A stretch of 64,000 nt of DNA from Sphaerolaimus hirsutus (GCA_964036195.1 CAXIWS010000195.1:40740-104739); one strand, 5' to 3'; shown: positions 10,840 to 18,899, counted from the stretch's first letter. Numbers and translations: made by a program. The notes: a model not told the origin generated them from the sequence alone.

Positions 10840-11101
10840 ATGAGTACACAGCCGTATTGATGTCTTTTTTAGGTCCGATAATCCTTCCGAAAGCCGCAAG
10901 AGAAAGATTAGGTATGTTTAATTATTTCTTTCTATGGGTTTGTTTTTTTATCGTTGTGGTGTTGTGGCTTTTAGCAGTGGGCGTAGCGCTGGCGCTATTG
11001 GGCGAGATGTTCCTATCAGCGTTATATCGGGGGCGTATGGATATCTTGCTGCTTGGATGGAATCCGCCGGCGATGGAAAATCGACAAGTGAAAACGCTGA
11101 G
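10840..11101 (+). CDS. Gene A, exons 1-3 (N-terminus)
   Basis: Proposed start at ATG 10840. Three exons keep one frame and give 60 residues: 10840-10853, 10873-10911 and 10975-11101. The first intron would be only 19 nt (GTATTG...TTTTTTAG) and the second 63 nt (GTATGT...CTTTTAG). The conceptual N-terminus reads MSTQPSDNPSESRKRKISS, polar with a basic RKRK patch that could be a nuclear signal, then ...YGYLAAWMESAGDGKSTSE. The third exon ends in phase 0 before GTTTGC. The next exon I can support is at 14120, also phase 0, across an intron invaded by an A-type MITE and an LTR element. I do not recognise the protein. If the 19-nt intron is false, the true start lies elsewhere. Confidence 0.5.
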
Positions 11102-11314
11102 GTTTGCTGTCTTGTAATAATTGAGATTTTGGACAGAGTATAATTAATGCCTTTTTAGGGCACAAATTCGCATGATGGCGCGGCGGCGTTGGATAGTTCG
11201 ATATCAGTCCTTTCTCCACCGGTTGTGTTTCATTGACTTAATTTTTTTTGTTATCGGATTTATTGGTTTAACATAGATGTTTTAGATTTTGGTCATAGGG
11301 GGTGGGTGTATAGT

Positions 11315-11750
11315 CAGGGAGGTAGCCAGGATTTTTCAGCGGGGGGGGGGGGGGGCGGATTGTATACGGAGCCCGGCGAACGGGGGGTGGCGCCCCCCCC
11401 CCCTAAAATTTTACCCCTGTAGTAGGGGAATGGCGCCATTCGTAGGCGCCACGCCATGGCGCCACTTGCGTTGGCATTGGCGCCAAAACAGCAGTATATG
11501 TCTGTATTTTACAGGCATATACAGCGACATGGACACGAATTTGAGTCCATTTTCACTGGTTTTGAGGCCGCGGTGAGCGGTCAGCCGAAAACAGATGTTG
11601 TGATGGGAAAATGCGCGCTTGCGCGCAAAAATTTTTCAAACTGTCGACAAAATCGTCTTCTGAAAGTGCCATTTCTGGCACTTTTTGGTCCGGCCCTGGA
11701 GGGGGGGGCGGCCGCCCCCCCCCCGCCCCACCCCCCTGGCTACGTCCTTG
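11315..11750 (+). mobile_element. A-type hAT MITE, exact 8-bp TSD (TGTATAGT)
   Basis: Begins CAGGGAGGTAGCCAGGATTT and ends CCCTGGCTACGTCCTTG. It is flanked by TGTATAGT at 11307-11314 and 11751-11758. Inside are subterminal G/C runs, the palindrome TGGCGCCATGGCGCCA-like block, paired GTATATGTCTGTAT / ACAGGCATATACAG, and the palindromic GCGCGCTTGCGCGC. There is no transposase, so it depends on an enzyme elsewhere. It lies in an intron of gene A. Reading frames through it are not genes. Confidence 0.9.
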
Positions 11751-11897
11751 TGTATAGTTGTATATGGCGATCGAGATTGGCTATTTTTGGCGGATGTCCC
11801 ACCCGCTTCCCGTGCCGGATGAAAAAATGTACGAGAAATGGCACTTCCAGAACACGATTTTGTCGATGTTATAAAAAATTTTTTTGGCGCAAACGTG

Positions 11898-12075
11898 TGT
11901 TAAGAGCGCTCTGTCTAGATATTTTATGCCTATATTATGGAGTCCGATGAAGCTGCCTTGAATACCCATAGGCGAGCATAAATACATTTTACATAGTTAG
12001 ACAATCACGAGACATCATTGCTTACTTCAAGGATCATAATCATAATATTGTCAATTGATCACATATCTCACAACA
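11898..12075 (-). repeat. LTR (3' LTR of the minus-strand element)
   Basis: 178-bp repeat beginning TGTTAAGAGC and ending TCACAACA on the + strand, matching 13396-13573 with about ten differences (~94 percent identity by eye). It is preceded by the target duplication ACGTG (11893-11897). The adjoining internal sequence reads AATTAGGGGGAGTC on the minus strand, a plausible polypurine tract, so the element runs on the minus strand. Confidence 0.85.
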
Positions 12076-12110
12076 GACTCCCCCTAATTAAACAAACCAA
12101 ACTTTTGAAG

Positions 12111-12329
12111 CTACTGTCCAGCGACTGTGTTTCGCGATGGAAAGTTGTCCACTAAGCCATCCATGTTCAGAGGCTTATTGCCGGAATCGGTCGGGGCGTC
12201 CTGGAACTCATATTGCAGCCCGGTGCTTGCCAAAAGTGCGCTGTCACTGCCCATAGTTAATACCTGTTCCATTGCGGTGGTGGTGTTCTGGGTGTTCTGA
12301 GTTATGGAGTAGAATTTACAAATACGCAA
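12111..12329 (-). CDS. Small frame near the 3' LTR of the retroelement
   Basis: A 72-residue minus-strand frame ends just before the polypurine tract (...EFQDAPTDSGNKPLNMDG...). It looks more protein-like than the local noise but matches nothing I recognise. It may be the C-terminus of a deleted retroelement polyprotein. A ~30-bp direct duplication at 12376-12433 (TTTAAATCTAAATTTTTATA) lies upstream of it and breaks any longer frame. Confidence 0.3.
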   Translation of the reverse strand: MRICKFYSITQNTQNTTTAMEQVLTMGSDSALLASTGLQYEFQDAPTDSGNKPLNMDGLVDNFPSRNTVAGQ

Positions 12330-12643
12330 AAAAAATGAAGATCTAGAAATGTTTATCCCCCCATCACTTTTGTTTAAATCTAAATTTTTATAAATTTAGA
12401 CTGTTTAAATCTAAATTTTTATAAATTTAGACAAGAAAAAATGTCTTTTACGACAAGGTACGCAAACAACTGTCATCGACAGAAGAGTGGAACCACGAGC
12501 AGATGTCAGCACTCTGAAAAACCTGCGAATAGTTATACCGCTTTTTGGAGGGTTGTCAAATTTGCTTGAAACATATTTTTGGCGGGTTGATATTCTATCA
12601 AAGTTTCGTTGGCAACCATAACAATCCGTTGGGGCATTTACAA

Positions 12644-12689
12644 TGGTGGACGAGCAGGGGATCGAACCCTGGACTTCTCGCATGCAAAC
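12644..12689 (+). other. Second tRNA-complement (PBS-like) segment, inverted
   Basis: TGGTGGACGAGCAGGGGATC...GAACCCTGGACTTCTCGCAT repeats, in the opposite orientation, the tRNA-complementary segment next to the 5' LTR (13345-13393). Both extend ~46-49 nt, through the T arm into the anticodon arm, well beyond a normal 18-nt PBS. Confidence 0.65.
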
Positions 12690-12865
12690 ATTTAAACAAA
12701 AGTGATAATTTTCCCCCTGGGCCGCAATTTGTGCTTGAAAGTGCGGGGTGTCATTCGTGTTAATTTTTTGAAGGGGGTTCATATGTAGCTTCCCAATACG
12801 AGCAGCAACGAACCAGTAGTGGTTATAGTAGGTCCATTGTTACTGCTCACCAGGTCGAACGCCCT

Positions 12866-13280
12866 TTATACTTTATTGTTTTTGTGTTTATGTGTGTCAG
12901 GTGGCATCAAAAAGTTTTTGATAAATGGTAGACAATTTACTTTTTTCATGAAGTCCAAACCTAGAAGAATTTTAGAATTAGCTGTGTCACAACAATTGAC
13001 TAGAAATTTCCACAGGATAGTTTTTTGCTTTCCTGCCTGATGATCAAAAAATTGTAGAGGTATTTCTGCTGTTTTTATGTCGCCATGTGAAAATGGTCCA
13101 TTTCCATGGTGCACTGTCAAATGTGTATCTTTCAGCAAATGATCAACATTGTTCAATTGATTTTGTTGTGACGCCTGTGTTTTCGGCATTATTTTAATGA
13201 GTAATTGTTTTGAGATTAGTGATCTGGTCGCTCCCGTGTCAAGAATCGCTGATATTTTTGCTTGAAAAATTTGTACTGGG
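12866..13280 (-). pseudogene. Retropepsin-like aspartic protease of the LTR element
   Basis: The minus-strand frame contains the active-site signature ILDTGATRSLIS (about 13245-13210). About 80 residues later comes ILLGLDFM, matching the usual I-[IL]-G-x-[DN]-F flap-to-C-terminal motif of retroviral and retrotransposon proteases. The aspartate, the hydrophobic ILG motif and their spacing are as expected. The frame is open upstream only to a stop near 13340, and downstream polyprotein domains are missing. It could in principle make a free protease, but it is more likely a relic of a deleted pol gene. Confidence 0.7.
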
Positions 13281-13344
13281 ATTCGGATCAGATTTGAAAA
13301 GGCTTGTTTTTTTGTTTGTTTTTGGATTTATGTTATTTAACATG

Positions 13345-13393
13345 TCGCTTTGCATGCGAGAAGTCCAGGGTTCGATTCCCTGGTCGTCCACCA
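13345..13393 (-). promoter_or_regulatory. Primer-binding site: complement of a tRNA 3' half (Ala-TGC-like)
   Basis: On the + strand this reads as the 3' half of a tRNA: anticodon stem-loop TCGCTTTGCATGCGA (anticodon TGC), T arm GGGTTCGATTCCC, acceptor strand and CCA. On the minus strand it begins two bases after the 5' LTR, which is where a PBS sits. The length (~49 nt) suggests reverse transcription copied far into the primer tRNA. The 5' half of a tRNA is absent, so this is not a tRNA gene. Confidence 0.75.
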
Positions 13394-13395
13394 CG

Positions 13396-13573
13396 TGTTA
13401 AGAGCCCTCCGTCTAGATATTTTATGCCTTTATTATGGAGTCCGACGAAGCTGCCTTGAATACCCGTAGGCTAGCATAAGTACATTTTACATAGTTAGAG
13501 AATCACGAGACATGATTGCTTACTTCAAGGATCATAATCATAATATTGTCAATTGATCACATATCTCAGAACA
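13396..13573 (-). repeat. LTR (5' LTR of the minus-strand element)
   Basis: Partner of 11898-12075. Ends on the + strand with TCAGAACA, followed by the target duplication ACGTG at 13574-13578. Confidence 0.85.
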
Positions 13574-13824
13574 ACGTGCATTTGCCTTTGAAGGGAATTC
13601 AGACAACAGAACATATATATATGGGTGACCTGTCTCCGGAGACTGAAATCCAGTGAAATAGACTCAATTATTGTCCATTTCGCTGTATATGCCATTTCGC
13701 TGTATATGCGTGTAAGATAGAGGCATATACAGCTGTTTTGGGGCCAATCTGATCGCCAGTGGCGGGATGGTGTAGTGCCTAGGAATGGCGGCAGCGCCAT
13801 GGCGGCATTCCCTTAGTACAGGGG

Positions 13825-13950
13825 CTGTATTTTAGGGGGGGGGGGCGGTGTCTCCCCCGTTCGGCGGTTGTGTTTTAGGGGGGGGGCGACGCCCCCCGCG
13901 TTCGGCGGATGTGTTTTAGGGGGGGGGGCGGCGCCCCCCCGTTCGGCGGC
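13825..13950. repeat. Threefold ~45-bp minisatellite in MITE end
   Basis: TGTATTTTAGGGGGG...GTTCGGCGG recurs three times (about 13830, 13870 and 13910), each with a G run followed by GCGNCGCCCCCC and CGTTCGGCGG. It is a local amplification of the subterminal G/C-run block of the A-type MITE. Confidence 0.75.
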
Positions 13951-14119
13951 TTCCGTGTACAATGCGCCCCCTCCCCGGGTCGAAGATCCTGGTACATCGG
14001 TGAAAAGATGTATAGATTCAATTTGGCACTGCGTGATGTGTTGGGTGTGAATAGTTTAGGTTTTGAGTTTAGATGTAGTGGAGTTGCATTTGGTTATAAT
14101 CCCTGGACTTTACTTTTAG

Positions 14120-14326
14120 AGTGCTGACAGTGCGACTGGATTGGGAAGCTCGACAGGCGTGGATGAATCGAGGGAGGTTGGCAAGTCAATGAGTCTTGAC
14201 GTGGTGGGGGAAAGTTTGAAGAAGCGCACAAAGGAGATTTATACGCCGCCAATGAGTGAGGAGAGCGTGAAGGCGATGCGCCGTCACCCAGCTAGAGCTC
14301 TGCGGCGTGGTGTTCAGTTGTTCGAA
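14120..14326 (+). CDS. Gene A exon (69 residues)
   Basis: The exon runs from an acceptor TACTTTTAG at 14111-14119 to a donor GTAAAG at 14327. It is 207 nt, phase 0-0, and continues the frame of 10975-11101. Protein-like and polar: starts SADSATGLGSSTGVDESREV, then basic ESLKKRTKEIYTPPMSEESV and RRHPARALRRGVQLFE. I recognise no domain. Immediately downstream the intron carries a MITE starting at 14347, only ~20 bp after the donor. Confidence 0.65.
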
Positions 14327-14346
14327 GTAAAGAGGTTTCTGGCAAC

Positions 14347-15223
14347 CAGGGACGTACGCAGTATTTTTGAGCGGGGGCGGGGCGGATATTATATGGAGGG
14401 CGGCGAACGGCGTCTGCGGGGTCGTCCCCTCCTCTAAAATTTGGCCGTATAGTGAAGAAATGGAGACATAGTGTTGCCGACATTTCTAGGCGCGAGCGCC
14501 AGGCAGGGACGTATCCAGGATTTTTGAGCGGGGGGGGCTGCTTGTTTACGGAGCCCGGCGAGGGGGGGGGGGGGCTCAGCCCCCCCCCCCTAAAATTTTA
14601 GCTACATAGTGGCGGAATGGCGCCGTGGCGCTGGCGCCATTAGTAGGCGCCACGCCATGGCGCCATTGGCGTTGGCGTCAGCGCCATGGAACGATGTATA
14701 TGTATGTAAATATACATACAAAACAGCAAAAAGCACAACATTTTTAATGATTTGCGGCCACATGGAGCAAATCTGATTATAATACCTTATATCTGGTGAA
14801 GAATGCGCGCTAGCGCGCAAAATTTTTTACGCTGACGTTGAAAAAGTCGCATTTTCTGGTCACTTTCTGGTTTCGCCCCGGGAGGGGGGGGGGCTGCAGC
14901 CCCCCCCGCCGCCCCCCTGGATACGGCCCTGGCGCCAGGGTTGTATTGGCATTGGCGTTGGTGCAAACGTATAATATATAAATAGTTATTATGACGTATG
15001 TGTAGTTACTATGACCATGTTGAGCACTTTTATGATGCTGTTTGGACTCTGGAAATTATACATTAAAAAACGGGGTGGGGTATGGGCACTTGAGAGCAAA
15101 AAGTTTTCAAAGTACCTACAAAAAGCTTTACAAATGTGCCATTGTTGGCAAATTTTTATGGGTGCCCGGGAACGGGGGCGGGGGGTGGGGGCACCGCCTC
15201 GCACGTGGTTGCGTACGTCCTTG
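14347..15223 (+). mobile_element. C-type hAT MITE carrying a nested B-type MITE
   Basis: Outer element: begins CAGGGACGTACGCAGTATTT, ends GGTTGCGTACGTCCTTG. It is split by the B-type element at 14504-14931. It resembles the A type at its ends but has a different interior (ATATATAAATAGTTATTATG, GTTTGGACTCTGGAAATTAT). Related copies are at 46332-46794 and 62949-63398. Its own target duplication is not clear (5 of 8 matches). Confidence 0.7.
14504..14931 (+). mobile_element. B-type hAT MITE, exact 8-bp TSD (GCGCCAGG), nested
   Basis: Begins CAGGGACGTATCCAGGATTT and ends CCCTGGATACGGCCCTG. It is flanked by GCGCCAGG at 14496-14503 and 14932-14939. Interior landmarks are GGCTGCTTGTTTACGGAGCC, GGCTCAGCCCCC, the TGGCGCCATGGCGCC block, GTATATGTATGTAAATATAC, CATGGAGCAAATCTGATTAT and GCGCGCTAGCGCGC. 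It inserted into the C-type MITE. Confidence 0.92.
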
Positions 15224-15299
15224 TTGGCCATTTTTGTACAGTATTTTTTTTTATTGTGACATGATATGTACAGTTCTGGTGGCTAGTTATAAAAGTGGG

Positions 15300-15445
15300 T
15301 AAGTCCAGAAAATGCGGTTTTGAGTAAATCACATTTTAAGTTTTGGAGAGATTTTGAGGGCAGTGATGCATCTGTAATCTGGGTTTCTCATGGTTTCCAT
15401 TAAGTTGCATATGTTGACGATAAAGTGTCAAATTTTAAGGTGCTG
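15300..15445 (+). repeat. Dispersed ~150-bp repeat, copy 1
   Basis: Shares GATTTTGAGTAAATCNCATT, CATTAAGTTCCATATGTTGA and CAATAAAGTGTCAAATTT-like landmarks with copies near 28575-28730, 44545-44702 and (partly) 62035-62100. Function and class are unknown. Confidence 0.6.
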
Positions 15446-15489
15446 CTATAAAGTTTTAGGTGAAAAATTAGGTGTCGATTAATTTCTAT

Positions 15490-15700
15490 TCGGTAGTGGT
15501 AGTGGGGATTTTTTTTTGTCACGGGTAGATAATTTGTCATGGAATGGACATGTCAAGTACTAATTTCGCTACTGGAGCGAGGACATTGAGTGTAGCTGAA
15601 TGTCCTCGACCGTTGCAAAAATTGGTAGTTGACATGTAGATTCCATGACAATTTATCTGCCCATGAGAAAAAAACATCACCAGTAGCACAGAAATATATT
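15490..15700. repeat. Fold-back element 1
   Basis: Long inverted arms: GATAATTTGTCATGGAATGG (about 15527-15546) pairs with the region GATTCCATGACAATTTATCT near 15640-15659, and GACATGTCAAGTAC pairs with GTAGTTGACATGTA. The outer ends GTAGTGGGGATTTTTTTTTG and GAGAAAAAAACATCACCAGT resemble the ends of fold-back elements 2 and 3. 15780-15930 downstream is shared with 18908-19060. Confidence 0.65.
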
Positions 15701-15779
15701 TGAAGGGAGTGAAACCGCGAAAACAGTCTAACCCGCAAATTTTATCTTTCGCTCACTTTTGAAACGCGTTAAAAATTCG

Positions 15780-15935
15780 ACACTTTCGGATTTGTACAAA
15801 CTGACATTTGTACAGTATTTATTATACCCCAGAAGGAATAATGGCATCCGCCCCGGCTCTGAAGGCCACCCTTTGGTAGTCGGGGGTATCTTTTAGAGGG
15901 GGTTTTCTAATTGAAAACCCCTGCTTTTTGATAGC
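15780..15935. repeat. Dispersed repeat following fold-back 1
   Basis: Contains GTACAGTATTTATTATACCC, CGGCTCTGAAGGCCACCCTT and TGGTAGTCGGGG, followed by a small inverted GGGGTTTTC...TTGAAAACCCC. It is closely matched at 18908-19062, also just downstream of a fold-back element, so both probably belong to one larger element. Confidence 0.6.
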
Positions 15936-16306
15936 AACGGGCTCAGATAGGTGTGTGACGGCAGCTTGAATTTGAAATAAAATGTAATCCATAAATAGCT
16001 GGAGTGTATCACTTGGGCATGTGTAAAGTATTGTGAAGGGCTACCAAACAGAGGTGTTATGGAAGCTGGTGATTTTTTACCATGTGGTGCGAAATGTCGT
16101 GGGCTGGGGTAGCAAAACGCATTTATACATGGACATTGTGTAAGAAGAACGTGTTTGCCATGAGAAAAATTAACATCGCCACTAGCACTACTCATTTGGT
16201 CAGAGTAAAACTGGTTTTGGGTGGGAATTGGACTTGTCGACTTTTTGGAGTAACGGGCGGGGGGGGGGGGGGGTGTGGCTAATATTTTTTGAGTGAATAA
16301 TTTTAG

Positions 16307-16402
16307 ATCGATGTGGCGTGCGGTATGGATGAAGAATATACTGCGTCGCTGGCCTACGGCAATAATGCGCCGACTGAAAGTAGTTCGGCGATGTCTACCG
16401 TG
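16307..16402 (+). CDS. Gene A repeat exon R1
   Basis: First of four tandem 96-nt exons, phase 0-0, each giving exactly 32 residues. Acceptor TTTTAG at 16301-16306, donor GTGAGC at 16403. It reads IDVACGMDEEYTASLAYGNN then APTESSSAMSTV. It diverges from the others in its first seven residues, where the shared SESV start is replaced. Confidence 0.7.
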
Positions 16403-16472
16403 GTGAGCTGTGTTAAGTGTTGTGATTTGTGACCACTTTGTTGCGTACAAGTCACAAATGGGATTTTTGTAG

Positions 16473-16568
16473 AGTGAATCGGTGCCGCCGAAGGACCAAG
16501 AATACAGGCCGGCGGTCGCCTACGGCTACACTCCGCCCAAGGAAAGTGCTCCGGCAATGTCTACCGTG
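16473..16568 (+). CDS. Gene A repeat exon R2
   Basis: 96 nt, phase 0-0: SESVPPKDQEYRPAVAYGYT then PPKESAPAMSTV. The donor is again GTGAGCTGTGTTAAG, and the following intron is about 73 nt and nearly identical to the one before it. The core AVAYGYTxPxESAPxMSTV is common to R2-R4. Unit period including intron is 166-169 bp. Confidence 0.75.
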
Positions 16569-16641
16569 GTGAGCTGTGTTAAGTGTTGTGATTTGTGACC
16601 ACTTTATGTTGCGTACAGGTTATAAATGGGCAATTTTTTAG

Positions 16642-16737
16642 AGTGAATTGGTGACGTCAAAGGACCAAGAAAACACGCCGGCGGTCGCCTACGGCTACAC
16701 TGCGCCCATTGAAAGTGCTCCGATGATTTCGACCGTG
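16642..16737 (+). CDS. Gene A repeat exon R3
   Basis: 96 nt, phase 0-0: SELVTSKDQENTPAVAYGYT then APIESAPMISTV. Splice sites and intron are conserved with R2. Confidence 0.75.
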
Positions 16738-16807
16738 GTGAGCTGTGTTATATGTTGTCTTTTGTGGACTATTTATGTTGCGTACGGGTCGCAAATGGCA
16801 ATTTTAG

Positions 16808-16903
16808 AGTGAATCGGTGGCTGGAAGGGATGAAGAACACAAGGCGGCGGTGGCGTACGGCTACACTGCGCCGACAGAAACTTCTCCGAGGATGTCGACC
16901 GCG
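16808..16903 (+). CDS. Gene A repeat exon R4
   Basis: 96 nt, phase 0-0: SESVAGRDEEHKAAVAYGYT then APTETSPRMSTA. After this donor the intron is invaded by a hAT-type element at 16931 with an exact 8-bp target duplication. The next exon is 18206. The repeat is unrecognised. Its Tyr/Ser/Thr/Pro richness suggests a flexible or modified linker. Confidence 0.75.
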
Positions 16904-16930
16904 GTGAGCTGTGTGACGTGTTCTGTTTTG

Positions 16931-18042
16931 TAGGGTTGGGAATTTCAAAATTTTCGGTTCCGGTTCTCGGTTCTCGGTTCTAAAAATTTTCGGTTCGGTT
17001 CTCGGTTCTCGGTTCCAAAAAATTTTCGGTTCCGGTTCTCGGTTCGGTTCTTAAGTTCGGTTCCGGTTCGGTTCTTTCGGTTCCAAATTTTAAAAAATTT
17101 CGGTTCCGGGTAATGAAAAAATCGGGTATCAAGTAATGAAAAAATCGGGTATTGGGCAATAATAAGCTGAATAAAGGAAAAACAACATACAGTTGTAGTG
17201 TAGCAAACATCATACATGAAACTATGTGCAAATCCAAACAAAGCAGCTGTTTCAATCTCATTTCAAAGTGCCCTGGATTTTCTGCCGCAGCTAACCCGTG
17301 ACAAGGCAACCCATAAAATTTGAATTCGAACAAGTTTTTTTATTTTTTGTAACATGCAATCACCCGTACACAGGGACGTATCCAGGATTTTGGAGCGGGG
17401 GCTGCTTGTTTACGGAGCCCGGCTGACGGGGGGGGGGCTCAGCCCCCCCCCCTAAAATTTTTCCTATGTGGTGGCGGAATGGCGTCATGGCGCTGACGCC
17501 ATTCGAAGACGCCACGCCATGGCGCCATTGGCATGGGCGCTGGCGCCAAAAATCGCTTGTATCTATGTAAATATACATACATATTCATAAAGCGACAACC
17601 CGGCCATTTCATCTATTTAAAAGAGTACAGGGCAGATTCTTTCAAAATACCCCTGTATGATGGACAAATGCGCGCTCGCGCGCAAAATTTTTTTCACTAC
17701 ACCTTCAAAAGTTGTACTAAAAGTTGCATTTTCAGCAACTTTTTTAGGTCTCGCCCGGGAAGGGGGGGGGGACTGCAGCCCCCCCTGGATACGTCCTTGC
17801 CCCTACATCTGTGGGAGGAAAATGTCCATAACGCAATGGTGCAAATGTTGCATTTTGATAGAATTATTGTAAAAAATTTCGGTTCTTTCGGTTCTTTTGT
17901 TCGGTTCCGGGTCTAAGTGTCAGTTCTCGGTTCCGGTTCGGGTATTTTTTTCGGTTCCGGTTCTCGGTTCTCGGTTCCAAAATAGTGCTCGGTTCTCGGT
18001 TCGGTTCGGTTCGATTCGGTTCGATTCGGTTCCCCAACCCTA
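16931..18042. mobile_element. hAT-type element, CGGTTC core, exact 8-bp TSD, with nested MITE
   Basis: Begins TAGGGTTGGGAA and ends TTCCCCAACCCTA. It is flanked by CTGTTTTG at 16923-16930 and 18043-18050. The ends are built of variants of CGGTTCCGGTTCTCGGTTC. It carries a B-type MITE (17371-17799) in its middle. The element is clearly non-coding. Confidence 0.88.
17371..17799 (+). mobile_element. B-type hAT MITE, 7/8 TSD
   Basis: Begins CAGGGACGTATCCAGGATTT, ends CCCTGGATACGTCCTTG. Flanks are CCCGTACA (17363-17370) and CCCCTACA (17800-17807). It is nested inside the 16931-18042 element and contains GCGCGCTCGCGCGC. Confidence 0.85.
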
Positions 18043-18050
18043 CTGTTTTG

Positions 18051-18165
18051 TGTACCCCCCCCCCGCGCACCCCCCTGTATACGTGGTTGGTGTTATGGTA
18101 TTGGTGCCATTTGTAGCTGCCGCGCCATGGTGTGATTGGCGTTGGCGCCAATGGGTATAAAATAT
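18051..18165 (-). mobile_element. MITE fragment
   Basis: CCCCCCTGTATACGTGGTTG and GTGCCATTTGTAGCTGCCGC...GCGCCAATGGGTATAAAATA match the C-type MITE interior. It is truncated, with no terminal repeats visible. Confidence 0.5.
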
Positions 18166-18205
18166 GAACATATATTACTAAAATAGTTTAACATATGAAT
18201 TTTAG

Positions 18206-18457
18206 GCTATTGCTGGATCGAGTGCTGGCGCTGTAGGGATGTTGACGGAGATGGCTCCGATTAGATGCACGCCGCCAGGTGTCGGCAGTCACACGCACGT
18301 TGTGGGCCTTCTAGAGGGGAACCTGATGTGTGTGCGATGTCCCGCGCCTCTGGCGCATTCTACACCGTTGAGCGGTTCGATGGAAGTAAGGCATGTGGAG
18401 GATGGGCGGTCGACAGAGGATTTGGTGGAGTCGAATGATGGTGTCGATGCAATGATT
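18206..18457 (+). CDS. Gene A exon (84 residues)
   Basis: Acceptor GAATTTTAG at 18197-18205, donor GTGAGT at 18458; 252 nt, phase 0-0, so it joins the repeat exons in frame. It reads AIAGSSAGAVGMLTEMAPIR, then CTPPGVGSHTHVVGLLEGNL with a CVRC pair, and ends acidic (EDGRSTEDLVESNDGVDAMI). No family recognised. Confidence 0.6.
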
Positions 18458-18499
18458 GTGAGTTTATTTTAATATTATGATGAGTTAATCATACATTTT

Positions 18500-18785
18500 A
18501 AAAGCTGTTTAGGATGGGCCTAGTAGTGGGAGTGGGGATTATTTTTTGTCATGCCCCATGCATGACATAGAGATATTTATTTTCAGGCTAGAAACTTTAG
18601 ACTGAAATATGACGGCCACCGCATTTCACTGAAGGTCGTTTCGGTTTTGGCTCAACAACCTTCAGTTGCGGTGGCAGTCATATTTCAGTGTAAAGTTTAC
18701 GCTAGAGGGTTCTAGGCTGACAATAAATATCTCTATATCATGCATGGAGCATGACAAAAAATAATCGCCGCTTCTGTCATGTTAT
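18500..18785. repeat. Fold-back element 2
   Basis: Arms of ~100 bp: GGGATTATTTTTTGTCATGC ... ATGACATAGAGATATTTATT ... CTGAAATATGACGGCCACCG on the left. On the right lies the mirror image ending GCATGACAAAAAATAATCGC. The loop is ~45 bp. Same terminal sequence as fold-back 3, but different inner arms. 18908-19062 downstream matches 15780-15935. Confidence 0.8.
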
Positions 18786-18899
18786 GGTGCAGTAGAGTAC
18801 AATCAAAAGTGACGTTTCCCCGCTATTTACTTAAGCTCGATGTGAAACACTCGAACCCGGAAAGTTTGTGTTTCGGTCACTCTCGACATCCCTCAAAAG

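Larger units (their letters stand above)
11893..13578 (-). mobile_element. Short LTR retrotransposon with protease remnant, 5-bp TSD
   Basis: Two 178-bp LTRs (TG...CA) enclose about 1.3 kb. ACGTG flanks the whole unit (11893-11897 and 13574-13578). On the minus strand the order is 5' LTR, primer-binding site, retropepsin-like frame, polypurine tract and 3' LTR. No reverse transcriptase, RNase H or integrase is visible and the interior is far too short for them. It is therefore non-autonomous or internally deleted. It inserted into an older A-type MITE inside an intron of gene A. A second PBS-like copy lies within it in the opposite orientation. Confidence 0.85.
11783..14002 (-). mobile_element. 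A-type hAT MITE split by an LTR element
   Basis: The two halves, 11783-11892 and 13579-14002, together read as one reverse-orientation A-type MITE. Features are GGCACTTCCAGAACACGATT, the GGCGCAAACGTGCATTTGCC palindromic arm, the GCATATAC pair, the GGCGGCAGCGCCATGGCGG block and a 3' G-run end near CAAGATCCTGG-like sequence. Rejoining at the ACGTG target site restores GGCGCAAACGTGCATTTGCC. The G-run region 13830-13945 is expanded threefold. Both terminal repeats are diverged, so outer limits are approximate. Confidence 0.7.

Noticed and set aside
11456..11950. Long plus-strand frame through the A-type MITE (and similar Gly/Pro-rich frames in other MITEs)
   Set aside because: GC-rich, stop-poor palindromes and homopolymer G/C runs create open frames by composition. 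The element is bounded by an 8-bp target duplication.
13345..13393. A tRNA gene
   Set aside because: Only the 3' half of a tRNA is present (no D arm or 5' acceptor strand), it ends with CCA, and it abuts an LTR. It is a primer-binding site.
15893..16450. 185-codon minus-strand frame
   Set aside because: It lies opposite the repeat exon R1 and a MITE-like C run. The + strand has phase-consistent exons with conserved splice sites, so the minus frame is a shadow.
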